Below are positions 1 through 6,621 of a stretch of 32,524 bases of DNA, piece by piece. The stretch comes from Parcubacteria group bacterium. Lineage in GTDB: Bacteria; Patescibacteriota; Patescibacteriia; UBA1558; GWA2-36-10. Made by a program: the position numbers and the translations under genes. Positions within the stretch are counted from its first letter, which is position 1. Each line of letters starts with the position of its first letter. The stretch covers positions 1 through 32,524 of the forward strand of contig PQAE01000009.1 in assembly GCA_003104935.1 (NCBI GenBank), read 5' to 3'. The notes below the pieces were generated by a model that worked only from the letters and a program-made list of their open reading frames with translations, was not told the DNA's origin and ran no database searches.

Positions 1-41
1 ACGCACTCCAATCCCGCCGAAAAAAGAGCCGTCGGAAGCGA

Positions 42-84
42 GGGCGCGGCGGAAGGGGGGCGTGGGGGGAATTCCGCCGCGCCC
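42..84. repeat. GC-rich inverted repeat, 13-bp perfect arms
   Basis: Positions 42-54 and 72-84 are perfect reverse complements (13 bp, GGGCGCGGCGGAA and its complement) around a 17-base G-rich loop. It can form a strong hairpin. No T-tract follows on the plus strand, so it is not a standard terminator. Confidence 0.7.
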
Positions 85-94
85 GAGCGTTGGA

Positions 95-236
95 GCCCCG
101 CCGCCTGCTCTGTTAGGAGCAGAAGCCAGCAAAAAAGTTTTCTCTGCTTTTCTTTTGCGCGCGCCTGATTTTTTCTTTTAAAAGGAAAAGAAAACTTTTT
201 TGCTGGCTGGCGAGCGTTAGCGAGCGGCGGCGGGGC
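95..236. repeat. Large nested imperfect palindrome (about 142 bp)
   Basis: The outer arms 95-104 and 227-236 are perfect 10-bp complements (GCCCCGCCGC and its complement). The inner arms 124-143 and 189-208 are perfect 20-bp complements containing an A-run followed by GTTTTCT. A smaller hairpin (105-110 with 117-122) sits in the left half. The nested symmetry suggests a palindromic mobile or MITE-like unit, or a transcript able to fold into one long cruciform-like structure. No protein is encoded. Function is unknown. Confidence 0.7.
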
Positions 237-308
237 GAATCAGTTACCGTTTCGTTCAAAAAAGGTTCGCGCAAAGTGTAAAATATCACCGCCAATAACG
301 AATCTTTA

Positions 309-354
309 CCCCGTAAATTGACTCTAAGCAAAGCGAAGAGGAAATTTTACGGGG
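309..354. repeat. Inverted repeat with CCCCGTAAA arms
   Basis: Positions 309-317 (CCCCGTAAA) and 346-354 (TTTACGGGG) pair perfectly across a 28-base loop. It lies immediately before the direct repeats at 357 and 425. No gene reads into it on the plus strand within the window. Confidence 0.55.
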
Positions 355-356
355 CC

Positions 357-438
357 TCACTCTCCGCCAGGACACATATAATGGTTCTCAGCCAGAGGCT
401 GACCCGCCTCGGGCGGGGAATCCTTCACTCTCCGCCAG
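357..438. repeat. 14-bp direct repeats enclosing two hairpins
   Basis: TCACTCTCCGCCAG occurs at 357-370 and again at 425-438. Between the copies are two back-to-back hairpins: 388-393 with 397-402 (TCAGCC/GGCTGA) and 403-408 with 412-417 (CCCGCC/GGCGGG). Two copies only, so this is not a CRISPR array. A related GC-rich hairpin (CCCCGCC..GGCGGGG) appears at 30625-30641. Confidence 0.55.
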
Positions 439-514
439 AAAATCCCGAAAAATTTGTTAAACCATCCGTAATATACCTATGTGAGCAGTAGGTTTTTTAT
501 TTTATAAAATTTTA

Positions 515-523
515 TGCTATAAT
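515..523 (+). promoter_or_regulatory. Extended -10 promoter for the cupredoxin gene
   Basis: TGC followed by TATAAT at 518-523 is an extended -10 element. No good -35 is seen 17 bases upstream (T-rich only). The expected transcription start near 530 gives a leader of about 30 bases that lacks a Shine-Dalgarno sequence. Confidence 0.6.
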
Positions 524-559
524 ATAGCGACCATAATTTAACAATTAACCAATAAGATT

Positions 560-1114
560 ATGCATATATATCTAAAAAAGTTAGGCCTGGGCATAGCCAC
601 CCTCGGCTTGGTTCTGTTTATGGGCGCCAGTTGCACTAAGCCGGCGACCCAGACAAACAACAACACACCGGAAAGCCCGGTAGCGGTTGGGCAGAATAAC
701 CCTAGTAGCGGAACTGGCAATAACCAGAATCCAGCTGAACAAAATAATTCAGCTAGAGTAAGATTTGAGGTTCTGCCGGCCCCGACGGGTGATGCTGAGA
801 CTGCTCCAGGAGCCGCTGCTGTTAAGGAATTTATCATGACCTCTTTTTATGAAATGGTGGATGGCCAGGCCAAACCGCAGTATTCACTCAAGGAGCTTGT
901 GGTCAAAAAAGGGGATAAAGTTCGCATCAAAGTGACCAATATTAAAGGTACCCACGATTTTAACATTGATGAATATAATATTCACCAGTCGACGCCTTTG
1001 GATCAGCAAGTTACTATTGAATTTACGGCGGACAAGGCCGGAGAGTTTGTCTATTACTGTAGTATGCCAAATCACCGGGCACTGGGCCACTGGGGCACTC
1101 TCAAGGTAGAATAG
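560..1114 (+). CDS. Cupredoxin-domain lipoprotein
   Basis: A 184-residue exported copper-protein candidate. The N-terminus has two lysines, a hydrophobic segment (residues 8-23) and a lipobox ending at Cys25 (MGASC), so it should be lipidated by Lgt (a copy is at 29597) and anchored outside the membrane. A low-complexity Asn/Pro/Gln spacer (about 28-70) leads to a cupredoxin fold at about 88-184. Visible type 1 copper ligands are His132 (GTHDF), Cys167 and His172 (YYCSMPNH). The position where an axial Met is normal (Cys+10) is His177 (GHWG). The role is probably electron transfer or copper handling at the cell surface; no redox partner gene is adjacent. It is monocistronic, with its own promoter and a terminator at 1119. 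The start is the only ATG that keeps the lipobox signal. Confidence 0.85.
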   Translation: MHIYLKKLGLGIATLGLVLFMGASCTKPATQTNNNTPESPVAVGQNNPSSGTGNNQNPAEQNNSARVRFEVLPAPTGDAETAPGAAAVKEFIMTSFYEMVDGQAKPQYSLKELVVKKGDKVRIKVTNIKGTHDFNIDEYNIHQSTPLDQQVTIEFTADKAGEFVYYCSMPNHRALGHWGTLKVE

Positions 1115-1118
1115 CGCC

Positions 1119-1150
1119 AAAAAAAGAGGGTCGGTCGCCCTCTTTTTTGT
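1119..1150. terminator. Bidirectional rho-independent terminator
   Basis: An A-rich arm and GAGGG pair with CCCTC and a T-run around the loop TCGGTCG. The A-tract on one side and T-tract on the other let it act in both directions. It sits between the convergent cupredoxin gene (plus) and comF (minus). Confidence 0.85.
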
Positions 1151-1158
1151 TTGCCAAT

Positions 1159-1824
1159 TTAGGGATTATTTTTCGCAATTACTAAGCAAATTATTTTTTT
1201 ATAGCCATAATCCTTTAGGACACCAGCGGCTTCGTTTAGGGTAGCGCCGGTAGTGGCGACGTCGTCTATCAGTAGGATTGGGCCGCGCCGCGTCAGACGC
1301 GGCGCGGCACCAGAGACGGCAAAAGCACCGGCCACATTATTTTTTCTCTCTAGCTTGGCCAACTTGGCTTGGCTTTTTGTTTTTCGGATTCTCTTTAGCA
1401 AAGGAATGTATGTAAGACTTAAGCGCGCGGCTAATTTTTTAGCCAAAACTTCGGTTTGGTCAAAGCCGCGTTCACGTTGCCGTCGGTGGTGGAGAGGCAC
1501 ATTAGTAATTACAGTATTGTCGGGCAAATTTAATTGTAGAGCTTGCTGATAAAGCAGAGCTGTTAAAATATCGCTGATTTTCTGGATATAATCATATTTG
1601 TAGCACTTAATCAGTTTTTGGATCAGGGGGTTTTCATAATCAATACTGATGTAACAGGCATCAAAGTAGGGATGAGGCAAATCCGGCCAGTGTTCGGGCG
1701 TGGCCGGCAACAAGATTAATTTTTCGGTACAGCGCTCACAACAAAGACTGCCTTCTTTGCGGCAGCCCAGGCAAAATTCCGGCCAAATAAAATCTAAGAT
1801 AAAATTGACTATTTTTTTTAACAT
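1159..1824 (-). CDS. comF: ComF family phosphoribosyltransferase-like protein
   Basis: A 221-residue protein of the ComF family, which is needed for natural transformation in several bacteria (cytoplasmic role in handling incoming single-stranded DNA). The N-terminal zinc-ribbon cysteines are Cys18, Cys21, Cys28/29 and Cys32. The PRTase core includes the PRPP-loop motif ILLIDDVATTGAT (residues 183-195), and RQRERGFDQ at 115-123 fits the family's RxRGFNQ motif. Length is normal. It is the last gene of the minus-strand group; its ATG lies 13 bases after the DUF559 stop. An unusual 27-bp GC-rich palindrome (1282-1308) codes for residues 172-181, just before the PRPP loop. Together with the type IV pilus cluster downstream, it suggests DNA uptake. 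Confidence 0.88.
   Translation of the reverse strand: MLKKIVNFILDFIWPEFCLGCRKEGSLCCERCTEKLILLPATPEHWPDLPHPYFDACYISIDYENPLIQKLIKCYKYDYIQKISDILTALLYQQALQLNLPDNTVITNVPLHHRRQRERGFDQTEVLAKKLAARLSLTYIPLLKRIRKTKSQAKLAKLERKNNVAGAFAVSGAAPRLTRRGPILLIDDVATTGATLNEAAGVLKDYGYKKIICLVIAKNNP
1282..1308. repeat. 27-bp palindrome inside comF
   Basis: A 13-bp arm (GCCGCGCCGCGTC) and its exact complement flank a single base. It is far more GC-rich than the surrounding gene and stays in frame, coding for Gly-Ala-Ala-Pro-Arg-Leu-Thr-Arg-Arg on the minus strand. This resembles in-frame palindromic elements known from some genomes, though here it could simply be a chance GC-rich linker. Confidence 0.6.
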
Positions 1825-1837
1825 CGCTTCGCTTCTT

Positions 1838-2293
1838 CTAAATCCCCCTAGCCCCCTTTATCAAGGGGGACACAATACCAGATCCCCCTGATAAGGGGGA
1901 TTGAGGGGGTTTTAATACACGTTCCCTAATTTGTATTTGTTTTAGGAAGTCCTCATAAACTCCACCTAGGTTCTCCATAACTTGGTCATTTGTGTATCTA
2001 ATTACTTTAATGCCAAATGAATCTAATGTTTTTTTACGTCGGCCATCATTATTTGTTTCCCAAAAATGGCTATCTCCGTCAATCTCAACATCAAGTAATA
2101 GTTTAGAACAATAGAAATCTAGTATAAAATTACCAATCGGTTTCTGTCGATGAAACTTATAGTTGCTCGGAATATTTTTAATTACCTTAAACCAAAATCG
2201 AAGCTCGGGCTCGGTTGGATTTTTTCTATTATTCCGTGCCAACTTTTTTAAATAAAAGGCATATTTAAAAAATGTCGCTCTTCTTCTTTTCAT
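1838..2293 (-). CDS. DUF559 domain protein (PD-(D/E)XK nuclease-like)
   Basis: A 151-residue protein. Residues 20-125 match the DUF559 pattern: RNNRKNPTEPE near the start, FHRQKPIGNFILDFYC (47-62), and VEIDGDSH (69-76). Asp59 and Glu70 are candidate metal ligands of a Vsr/PD-(D/E)XK-type nuclease fold. The substrate and biological role of DUF559 proteins are not established. The last ~24 residues (PPQSPLSGG..SPLIKGARG) are encoded by the flanking CCCCCT repeat, so they are probably not part of the fold. The gene starts only 50 bases from the clpC stop and ends 13 bases before comF, so it may be co-transcribed. It is small and repeat-flanked, and probably recently acquired. Confidence 0.85.
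   Translation of the reverse strand: MKRRRATFFKYAFYLKKLARNNRKNPTEPELRFWFKVIKNIPSNYKFHRQKPIGNFILDFYCSKLLLDVEIDGDSHFWETNNDGRRKKTLDSFGIKVIRYTNDQVMENLGGVYEDFLKQIQIRERVLKPPQSPLSGGSGIVSPLIKGARGI
1841..1913. repeat. CCCCCT-type repeat, two inverted copies
   Basis: The copy at 1841-1870 (two runs of C, then TTTATCAAGGGGGA) is mirrored by the inverted copy at 1881-1913. A third, shorter relative (CCCCTTTATCAAGGGG) lies at 2322-2337, upstream of the DUF559 start. From general knowledge, repeats of this look occur next to DUF559 genes in many unrelated bacteria. The first two copies are translated as the C-terminal tail of the DUF559 protein. Confidence 0.75.
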
Positions 2294-2343
2294 CGCTTTG
2301 CTTCTTCTATATTCTCATCGTCCCCTTTATCAAGGGGCAAAGC

Positions 2344-4836
2344 TTAGTTAAAAATAATTTTTTCTTTTTGCACACTGACTGTGGCGCGGGGTATTTTCTT
2401 AGCCAGTAGTCTGGTGGCCAGAGGATTAGCTATATATTCATCCACTAGGCGCTTTAGGCCGCGTGCGCCTTCATTGGCTACTAGAGGTTTGACCAGCAGA
2501 TAATTCAGGACTTTGTCGCTGATTTTCAGAGTGATTTTACGCTCGGCCAGTCTTTCGGCCAGACGATGCAGTTCGCGGCGGATGATTTTTCGGGCGGCGG
2601 GTTTATCCAGAGGGTCAAAAATAATAATATTGTCCAGGCGGTTGCTAAATTCCGGCGGAAAATAATTTGGCAATGTGGCCAAGATACGTTGGCTCAGCTC
2701 TTGCCAGTCGGAATTTTTTTTGGAAATCGCCTCATCACTAATATTAAAACCGAGCTGGGCTTGAGTATTGAAATCCGCCAGCCCGATGTTGGAGGTCATG
2801 ACGATCACGCAGTTTCTAAAATTAACCGTGCGTCCGGTAGCATCGGTAATCTCACCTTCTTCTAATATCGGTAACAGTAAATTAAAGACATCGGGGTGAG
2901 CTTTTTCAATTTCATCAAAAAGTATCAAACTATATGGTTTGTTTTTGACAAAATCCGTAAGCTTATTTCCTTCCTTATAACCGACATAGCCGGCCGGAGC
3001 GCCGATCAGTTTGGAAGAGTTAAATTTCTCGGCAAATTCGCTCATGTCCAGACGGAGCATATTTTGACTACCGCCAAAAACATAGCGGGCAATTTGTTTG
3101 GCGGTTTCAGTCTTGCCCACGCCACTGGGGCCGAGGAACATAAATGAGGCCGTGGGCTTGCGTTTGTCGTGCAGGCCGACTTTAGCTTTGCGGATAGTAT
3201 TGGTAATGGTGGTCAGAGCTCTGGCCTGGCCAAAGATTTCCTGTCGCAGATTATTTTCTAATTTGAGCAGACGGCGGTTTTCGTCGCTGGTCATATCAGC
3301 CACTGGTACTCCGGTCATCTCGGAGATTATTTCTTGGACATGCTGTCGGTCAATCTCACCAAGATTTTTATCGCGGGCGGCCGCCGCCTTGACCTCTAAT
3401 TCTCCCAACTGAGTCAGTAAAGCGTTTTCTTTATTTTTGTGGTCCAGAGCCTGCAGATAATTTTCCGCCAAGATCGCTTGCTTTTTTATCTGGCGCAAAT
3501 CTTCCAGTTGATCCTGTAGTTCCTTTATTTTTTTGGCGATATTTTCCTTGGTATGTTTGACTTTAAAACGGGCGGCGGCCTCATCGATCAGATCGATAGC
3601 TTTATCGGGTAATTTACGGTCCGGCAAAAATCTTTGACTAAGGGCAACAGCCGTGCGCAGAGCTTCTTCATTTATAAAAACCCGGTGAAAGGCCTCGTAG
3701 TTTGCCTTGATTCCTTTGAGGATTTCAAAAGTTTCGTCTTCACTGGATTCATTGATAATAATAGGTTGAAAGCGCCGTTCCAGAGCCCGGTCGCTTTCAA
3801 TGTGTTTTTTGTATTCTTCAAAAGTAGTGGCGCCGATACAGCGCAATTCGCCGCGGGCCAGGGCAGGTTTTAGTATATTGGCCGCGTCCAGCGATCCGGT
3901 AGTAGCCCCGGCGCCCATGATGGTATGGAGCTCATCAATAAATAAGATAATATTGGGATTGCCTTTGACCTCGCTGATCACTTGTTTCAGCCGGTTTTCA
4001 AATTCGCCGCGATACATAGTACCCGCTAAAAGACCGGAAATATCCAGATTGAGTATGGTTTTACTTAGTAAAACATCAGGTACTTTATTTTCCGTGATGC
4101 GCTTGGCCAGCCCTTCGATAATAGCGGTTTTCCCCACGCCGGCGTCGCCGAGGAGTACGGGATTATTTTTAGTGCGGCGAGACAGGATCTCGATCAGGCG
4201 GTCCAGCTCGCGGCTACGGCCGATAACCGGATCGATTTTTTTTTGGATTTCCCGACTGGTCAGATTGACAGTATAGCTTTCCAAGACGGAAATTTCCAGG
4301 TTCGGCTCACCGGTCAGATTATTGATTTCGCGCAGATCTTCTTCGGCGCTGGTGGCCAGATCATTAAATTTGGAGGTGCTTTTTAGGATAAAAATCAGAT
4401 GCTGTTTTAAATTTTTGGTGTCCAACTGGCTGTCAATCAATAATTTTTGCAAAGCATCATTAGTGCTTTCTAAGAGTCCCAAAAGCAGATGCTCAGTGCC
4501 GATATAGCGGTGCTGGTATTTGTAGGCGGTAACCACCGCTTTTTCGATCACGGCTTGAGCGGCTTCTGAAGGCTGGGGCATCTGTTCGGCGCTAAGCCCG
4601 ACGATCTCGTAATTGTCGGCCATATTAATAGTCTCAAACAAAGACAAATTTATTTTTTGCTTGGTCAGGATGTCCGAACCCAACGACCCTTTGGTTTGGG
4701 CCAGGGAAACAAATAAGTCCGCGGGCTCGATCTCCCGGTGTTTTTTGGCCAGCGCCAGGTTTTGGGCGCGGATCAGCACCTTTTTAAAATGAAAGGTAAA
4801 TTTGTCCAGTATATTTTGAGAATTTTCGCTACTCAT
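2344..4836 (-). CDS. clpC: ClpC-type AAA+ unfoldase (Clp protease ATP-binding subunit)
   Basis: An 830-residue HSP100 protein that unfolds substrates and normally feeds them to ClpP. Order: Clp-N double repeat (about 10-150); first AAA+ module with Walker A GDAGVGKT (230-237) and Walker B IILFIDE (296-302); a short middle helical domain (about 430-485), as in ClpC rather than the long ClpB coiled coil; second AAA+ module with Walker A GPSGVGKT (569-576) and Walker B LILFDE (637-642); C-terminal D2-small domain. LGF at 695-697 lies where ClpC/ClpA carry the ClpP-docking loop, which supports a protease partner over a ClpB-type disaggregase. No clpP is in the window. All nucleotide-binding motifs are intact. 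The start ATG lies 13 bases after a TATAAT box. Confidence 0.9.
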   Translation of the reverse strand: MSSENSQNILDKFTFHFKKVLIRAQNLALAKKHREIEPADLFVSLAQTKGSLGSDILTKQKINLSLFETINMADNYEIVGLSAEQMPQPSEAAQAVIEKAVVTAYKYQHRYIGTEHLLLGLLESTNDALQKLLIDSQLDTKNLKQHLIFILKSTSKFNDLATSAEEDLREINNLTGEPNLEISVLESYTVNLTSREIQKKIDPVIGRSRELDRLIEILSRRTKNNPVLLGDAGVGKTAIIEGLAKRITENKVPDVLLSKTILNLDISGLLAGTMYRGEFENRLKQVISEVKGNPNIILFIDELHTIMGAGATTGSLDAANILKPALARGELRCIGATTFEEYKKHIESDRALERRFQPIIINESSEDETFEILKGIKANYEAFHRVFINEEALRTAVALSQRFLPDRKLPDKAIDLIDEAAARFKVKHTKENIAKKIKELQDQLEDLRQIKKQAILAENYLQALDHKNKENALLTQLGELEVKAAAARDKNLGEIDRQHVQEIISEMTGVPVADMTSDENRRLLKLENNLRQEIFGQARALTTITNTIRKAKVGLHDKRKPTASFMFLGPSGVGKTETAKQIARYVFGGSQNMLRLDMSEFAEKFNSSKLIGAPAGYVGYKEGNKLTDFVKNKPYSLILFDEIEKAHPDVFNLLLPILEEGEITDATGRTVNFRNCVIVMTSNIGLADFNTQAQLGFNISDEAISKKNSDWQELSQRILATLPNYFPPEFSNRLDNIIIFDPLDKPAARKIIRRELHRLAERLAERKITLKISDKVLNYLLVKPLVANEGARGLKRLVDEYIANPLATRLLAKKIPRATVSVQKEKIIFN

Positions 4837-4849
4837 CCCGTTAGAAATT

Positions 4850-4860
4850 ATTATAGTATA
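4850..4860 (-). promoter_or_regulatory. -10 element for clpC
   Basis: On the minus strand TATACT runs directly into TATAAT (4860 down to 4850). Either can serve as a -10. No recognisable -35 is seen (AATAAA at the right distance). The TATAAT choice gives a leader of only about 7 bases before the ATG at 4836. Confidence 0.45.
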
Positions 4861-4893
4861 GTAATGTTTAAGTTTATTTTATTTAATGGGTCG

Positions 4894-4918
4894 TCGTTAG
4901 AAAGCAAATTTCTGACGG
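4894..4918 (-). terminator. Hairpin downstream of htpX (weak terminator candidate)
   Basis: Arms 4894-4903 and 4909-4918 form a 10-bp stem with two G-T pairs around GCAAA. It follows the htpX stop by 17 bases. On the minus strand the tail is A/T-mixed rather than a T-run, so termination is uncertain; a T-run lies on the other side. Confidence 0.3.
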
Positions 4919-4935
4919 GACTCATTTTTTTAAAT

Positions 4936-5814
4936 TTAGGCCATCTGGCGTAGGGTTTTGATACGGTCCTTTATCGGGGGATGGGTGGAGAACAGGCGGG
5001 AAACGCTTTGGGCGCTAAAGGGGTTGGAAATATAGAGGTGAGCCGTGGCTTTATTGGCATGAAGTAGTCGGCCATTTTGCGCTTCTATCTTTTCCAGAGC
5101 CCGGGCCAGGCCTTCGGGATAGCGGGTGAGTAGAGCGCCGGAGGCATCAGCCAGATATTCTCTCTTACGGGATACGGCCAGCTGGATGAGTTTGGCAAAG
5201 AGCGGGGAGAGTATGGCTAAGATCAGGCCGATGATGATCAGGATGCCACTGCCGCTGTTTCTGTCATCGCGACTGCGGCGTCCCCACATAAAACTGCGCA
5301 TCAGCCAATCAGCCAGTAAAGTGATGATGCCGATCAGTACTATCACCACCATCATCAGGCGGATATCATAATTTTTCACATGTGAAAGTTCGTGGGCGAT
5401 CACACCTTCCAGCTCTTCATTTTCCAAGCCGCTGATGATGCCCGAGGTCAAAGCGATCGAAGCGTGCTGGGGATCGCGTCCGGTAGCAAAGGCATTCATA
5501 GCCGGATCGTCAATAATATACACTTTTGGCATGGGTACGCCGGCAGTGATGCTGATGTTTTCTACTAAACGCCAGACATAGGGGTTATCCTGCTTAGCTA
5601 TTTCCCGACCGCCGGATTGGGCCAAGGCTAGCTTATCGCCGGCATAAAAACTGACCAGACTCATCACCGAGGCAAAGATAAAAGCAAAAACCACGGCCAC
5701 ATAGTTGCCGCCGTAATAATAATCCCAGACCCAGACCAGGCCGGCGATGATTACGATAAAGAGCAGGATAAGCAAAAAACTTTTTCTTTTATTGCTGTCA
5801 ATTTGGTTATACAT
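4936..5814 (-). CDS. htpX: HtpX-type M48 zinc metalloprotease
   Basis: A 292-residue membrane protease of the M48B family, which degrades damaged membrane proteins. Two N-terminal membrane segments (about 12-30 and 36-58) precede the catalytic motif HELSH (141-145; zinc ligands His141 and His145, catalytic Glu142). Glu219 in KREYLADASG is the expected third zinc ligand. Further hydrophobic segments lie at about 153-170 and 190-212. MNAFATG (106-112) and the FSTHPP motif near the end are family hallmarks. It lies downstream of lemA, a common pairing, but has its own strong promoter at 5837-5866 and a hairpin separates the two. Confidence 0.93.
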   Translation of the reverse strand: MYNQIDSNKRKSFLLILLFIVIIAGLVWVWDYYYGGNYVAVVFAFIFASVMSLVSFYAGDKLALAQSGGREIAKQDNPYVWRLVENISITAGVPMPKVYIIDDPAMNAFATGRDPQHASIALTSGIISGLENEELEGVIAHELSHVKNYDIRLMMVVIVLIGIITLLADWLMRSFMWGRRSRDDRNSGSGILIIIGLILAILSPLFAKLIQLAVSRKREYLADASGALLTRYPEGLARALEKIEAQNGRLLHANKATAHLYISNPFSAQSVSRLFSTHPPIKDRIKTLRQMA

Positions 5815-5836
5815 TTTATGAAGTTTAGTTCATTTT

Positions 5837-5866
5837 AATATAACAATTTTATCTTCGTTTTGTCAA
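5837..5866 (-). promoter_or_regulatory. Sigma-70-type promoter for htpX
   Basis: On the minus strand a perfect TTGACA (5866-5861) is followed after 18 bases by TATATT (5842-5837). This is the best -35 in the window. The ATG at 5814 gives a leader of about 15 bases. Confidence 0.7.
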
Positions 5867-5881
5867 TAATTTTGGAAGATA

Positions 5882-5920
5882 ATAAAACCACTTCCCGATC
5901 CGGAAACAGTGGTCTTATTT
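5882..5920 (-). terminator. Terminator-like hairpin after lemA
   Basis: ATAAAACCACT (5882-5892) pairs with AGTGGTCTTAT (5908-5918) with one mismatch, around a 15-base loop. It follows the lemA stop on the minus strand by about 10 bases. The minus-strand tail is T-rich but interrupted (TTTTATTATCTT); the plus-strand tail is a better T-run. Confidence 0.55.
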
Positions 5921-5928
5921 TTTTAAAA

Positions 5929-6486
5929 TTAAAAACTGACTTTGACGTTTTCTTTTTGGGCTAGGTCGGCAATCTCAAAAAATTCCCGGCTTTTGAAGTT
6001 CATGGCTCCGGCCAACATATTATTGGGGAAAACCTCCAGTTTGGTATTAAAATCCCGGACCTGGCCGTTGTAAAAGCGGCGCGAGGCCTGAATTTTATTT
6101 TCCGTGTCCGAAATCTCATCCTGCAACTGTAAAAAGTTTTGCGATGCTTTGAGGTCGGGATAATTTTCCGAAACCGCAAACAGGCTTTTTAAAGTAGAGG
6201 AGAGAGCGTCTTCGGCCTTGCTCTTGGCCGCCGGACCCTGAGCGTTCATAGCCATATTTCTGGCCTCCGTCACTTTAGTCAGCACACCGGCCTCGTGCTT
6301 GAGATAGCCCTTGACGCTTTCCACCAGGTTGGGGATCAGGTCATAGCGCCTTTTGAGTTGGACGTCAATATCCGACCAGGCCTCATCGACGCGGTTGCGC
6401 AGACGAATCAAACTGTTGTAAACGCCGATCAGCCAGCCGACAATCAGCACGACCACAATCACTATAATCCAAGTAATAGTGTTCAT
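5929..6486 (-). CDS. lemA: LemA family protein
   Basis: A 185-residue LemA protein: one N-terminal membrane helix (about 4-23, rich in Ile/Val) and then a helical bundle. The family signature is clear: YNSLIRLRNRVDEAWSDIDV (23-42), LKRRYDLIPNLVESVKGY (44-61) and a C-terminal FPNNMLAG. The molecular function of LemA is not known; it is often found next to htpX, as here. It is probably an anchored protein with its bulk outside the membrane, as proposed for the family. It has its own promoter at 6523-6551, divergent from the surface-protein gene at 6622. Confidence 0.92.
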   Translation of the reverse strand: MNTITWIIVIVVVLIVGWLIGVYNSLIRLRNRVDEAWSDIDVQLKRRYDLIPNLVESVKGYLKHEAGVLTKVTEARNMAMNAQGPAAKSKAEDALSSTLKSLFAVSENYPDLKASQNFLQLQDEISDTENKIQASRRFYNGQVRDFNTKLEVFPNNMLAGAMNFKSREFFEIADLAQKENVKVSF

Positions 6487-6522
6487 AATTTTACTTATAT
6501 TTACTGCTTAATTATTGATTTT

Positions 6523-6551
6523 ATTGTACTAGATGGCCGGGCTTTTATCAA
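6523..6551 (-). promoter_or_regulatory. Promoter for lemA
   Basis: On the minus strand TTGATA (6551-6546), a 17-base spacer and TACAAT (6528-6523). It is back-to-back with the plus-strand promoter at 6585, so the 135-base lemA/6622 gap is a divergent promoter region. Confidence 0.65.
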
Positions 6552-6584
6552 GAGGCGTTTTTCTTGTTGTGCGAGGGTGATTTG

Positions 6585-6593
6585 TGGTATAAT
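6585..6593 (+). promoter_or_regulatory. Extended -10 promoter for the 6622 surface-protein gene
   Basis: TGG then TATAAT (6588-6593). A weak -35 TTGTTG (6564-6569) lies 18 bases upstream. The expected transcript start near 6600 leaves a leader of about 22 bases and excludes any start upstream of 6600. Confidence 0.65.
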
Positions 6594-6621
6594 AATAGCG
6601 AAAAAAATTAATTTCTTTGCT

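Larger units (their letters stand above)
1..500. other. Non-coding, hairpin-rich intergenic region
   Basis: About 500 bases with no convincing gene. The one minus-strand reading frame here (113-331) runs through a large inverted repeat, has low-complexity Lys/Arg/Phe content and resembles no family I know. The stretch instead holds at least five inverted repeats (listed separately) and a 14-bp direct repeat. Base composition swings sharply, from GC-rich in 1-110 to AT-rich in 130-200 and 440-520. It may be a graveyard of palindromic elements or the 3' side of a gene lying left of the window. Confidence 0.7.
1822..2337. mobile_element. DUF559 gene bounded by 47-bp direct repeats (putative insertion)
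   Basis: Positions 1822-1868 and 2291-2337 align without gaps. The first 19 bases differ at one site only, the last 17 differ at one site, and the 11 bases between them have diverged. On the minus strand each copy contains the same start region: TAGAAGAAG, a few bases, then ATG. So comF and the DUF559 gene begin with the same leader. The 469-bp period equals one DUF559 gene plus one repeat. The simplest reading is an insertion or tandem duplication that copied the comF ribosome-binding and start region. No transposase or integrase is present. Confidence 0.5.

Noticed and set aside
113-331. Minus-strand ORF of 72 codons
   Set aside because: It runs across the large palindrome, has low-complexity Lys/Phe content and no promoter or family resemblance.
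357-438. CRISPR-like repeat pair
   Set aside because: Only two 14-bp copies, the interval holds hairpins rather than a spacer, and no cas genes are present.
6295-6621. Upstream extension of the 6622 surface-protein gene
   Set aside because: It overlaps lemA and both divergent promoters; the signal peptide begins at the ATG at 6622.
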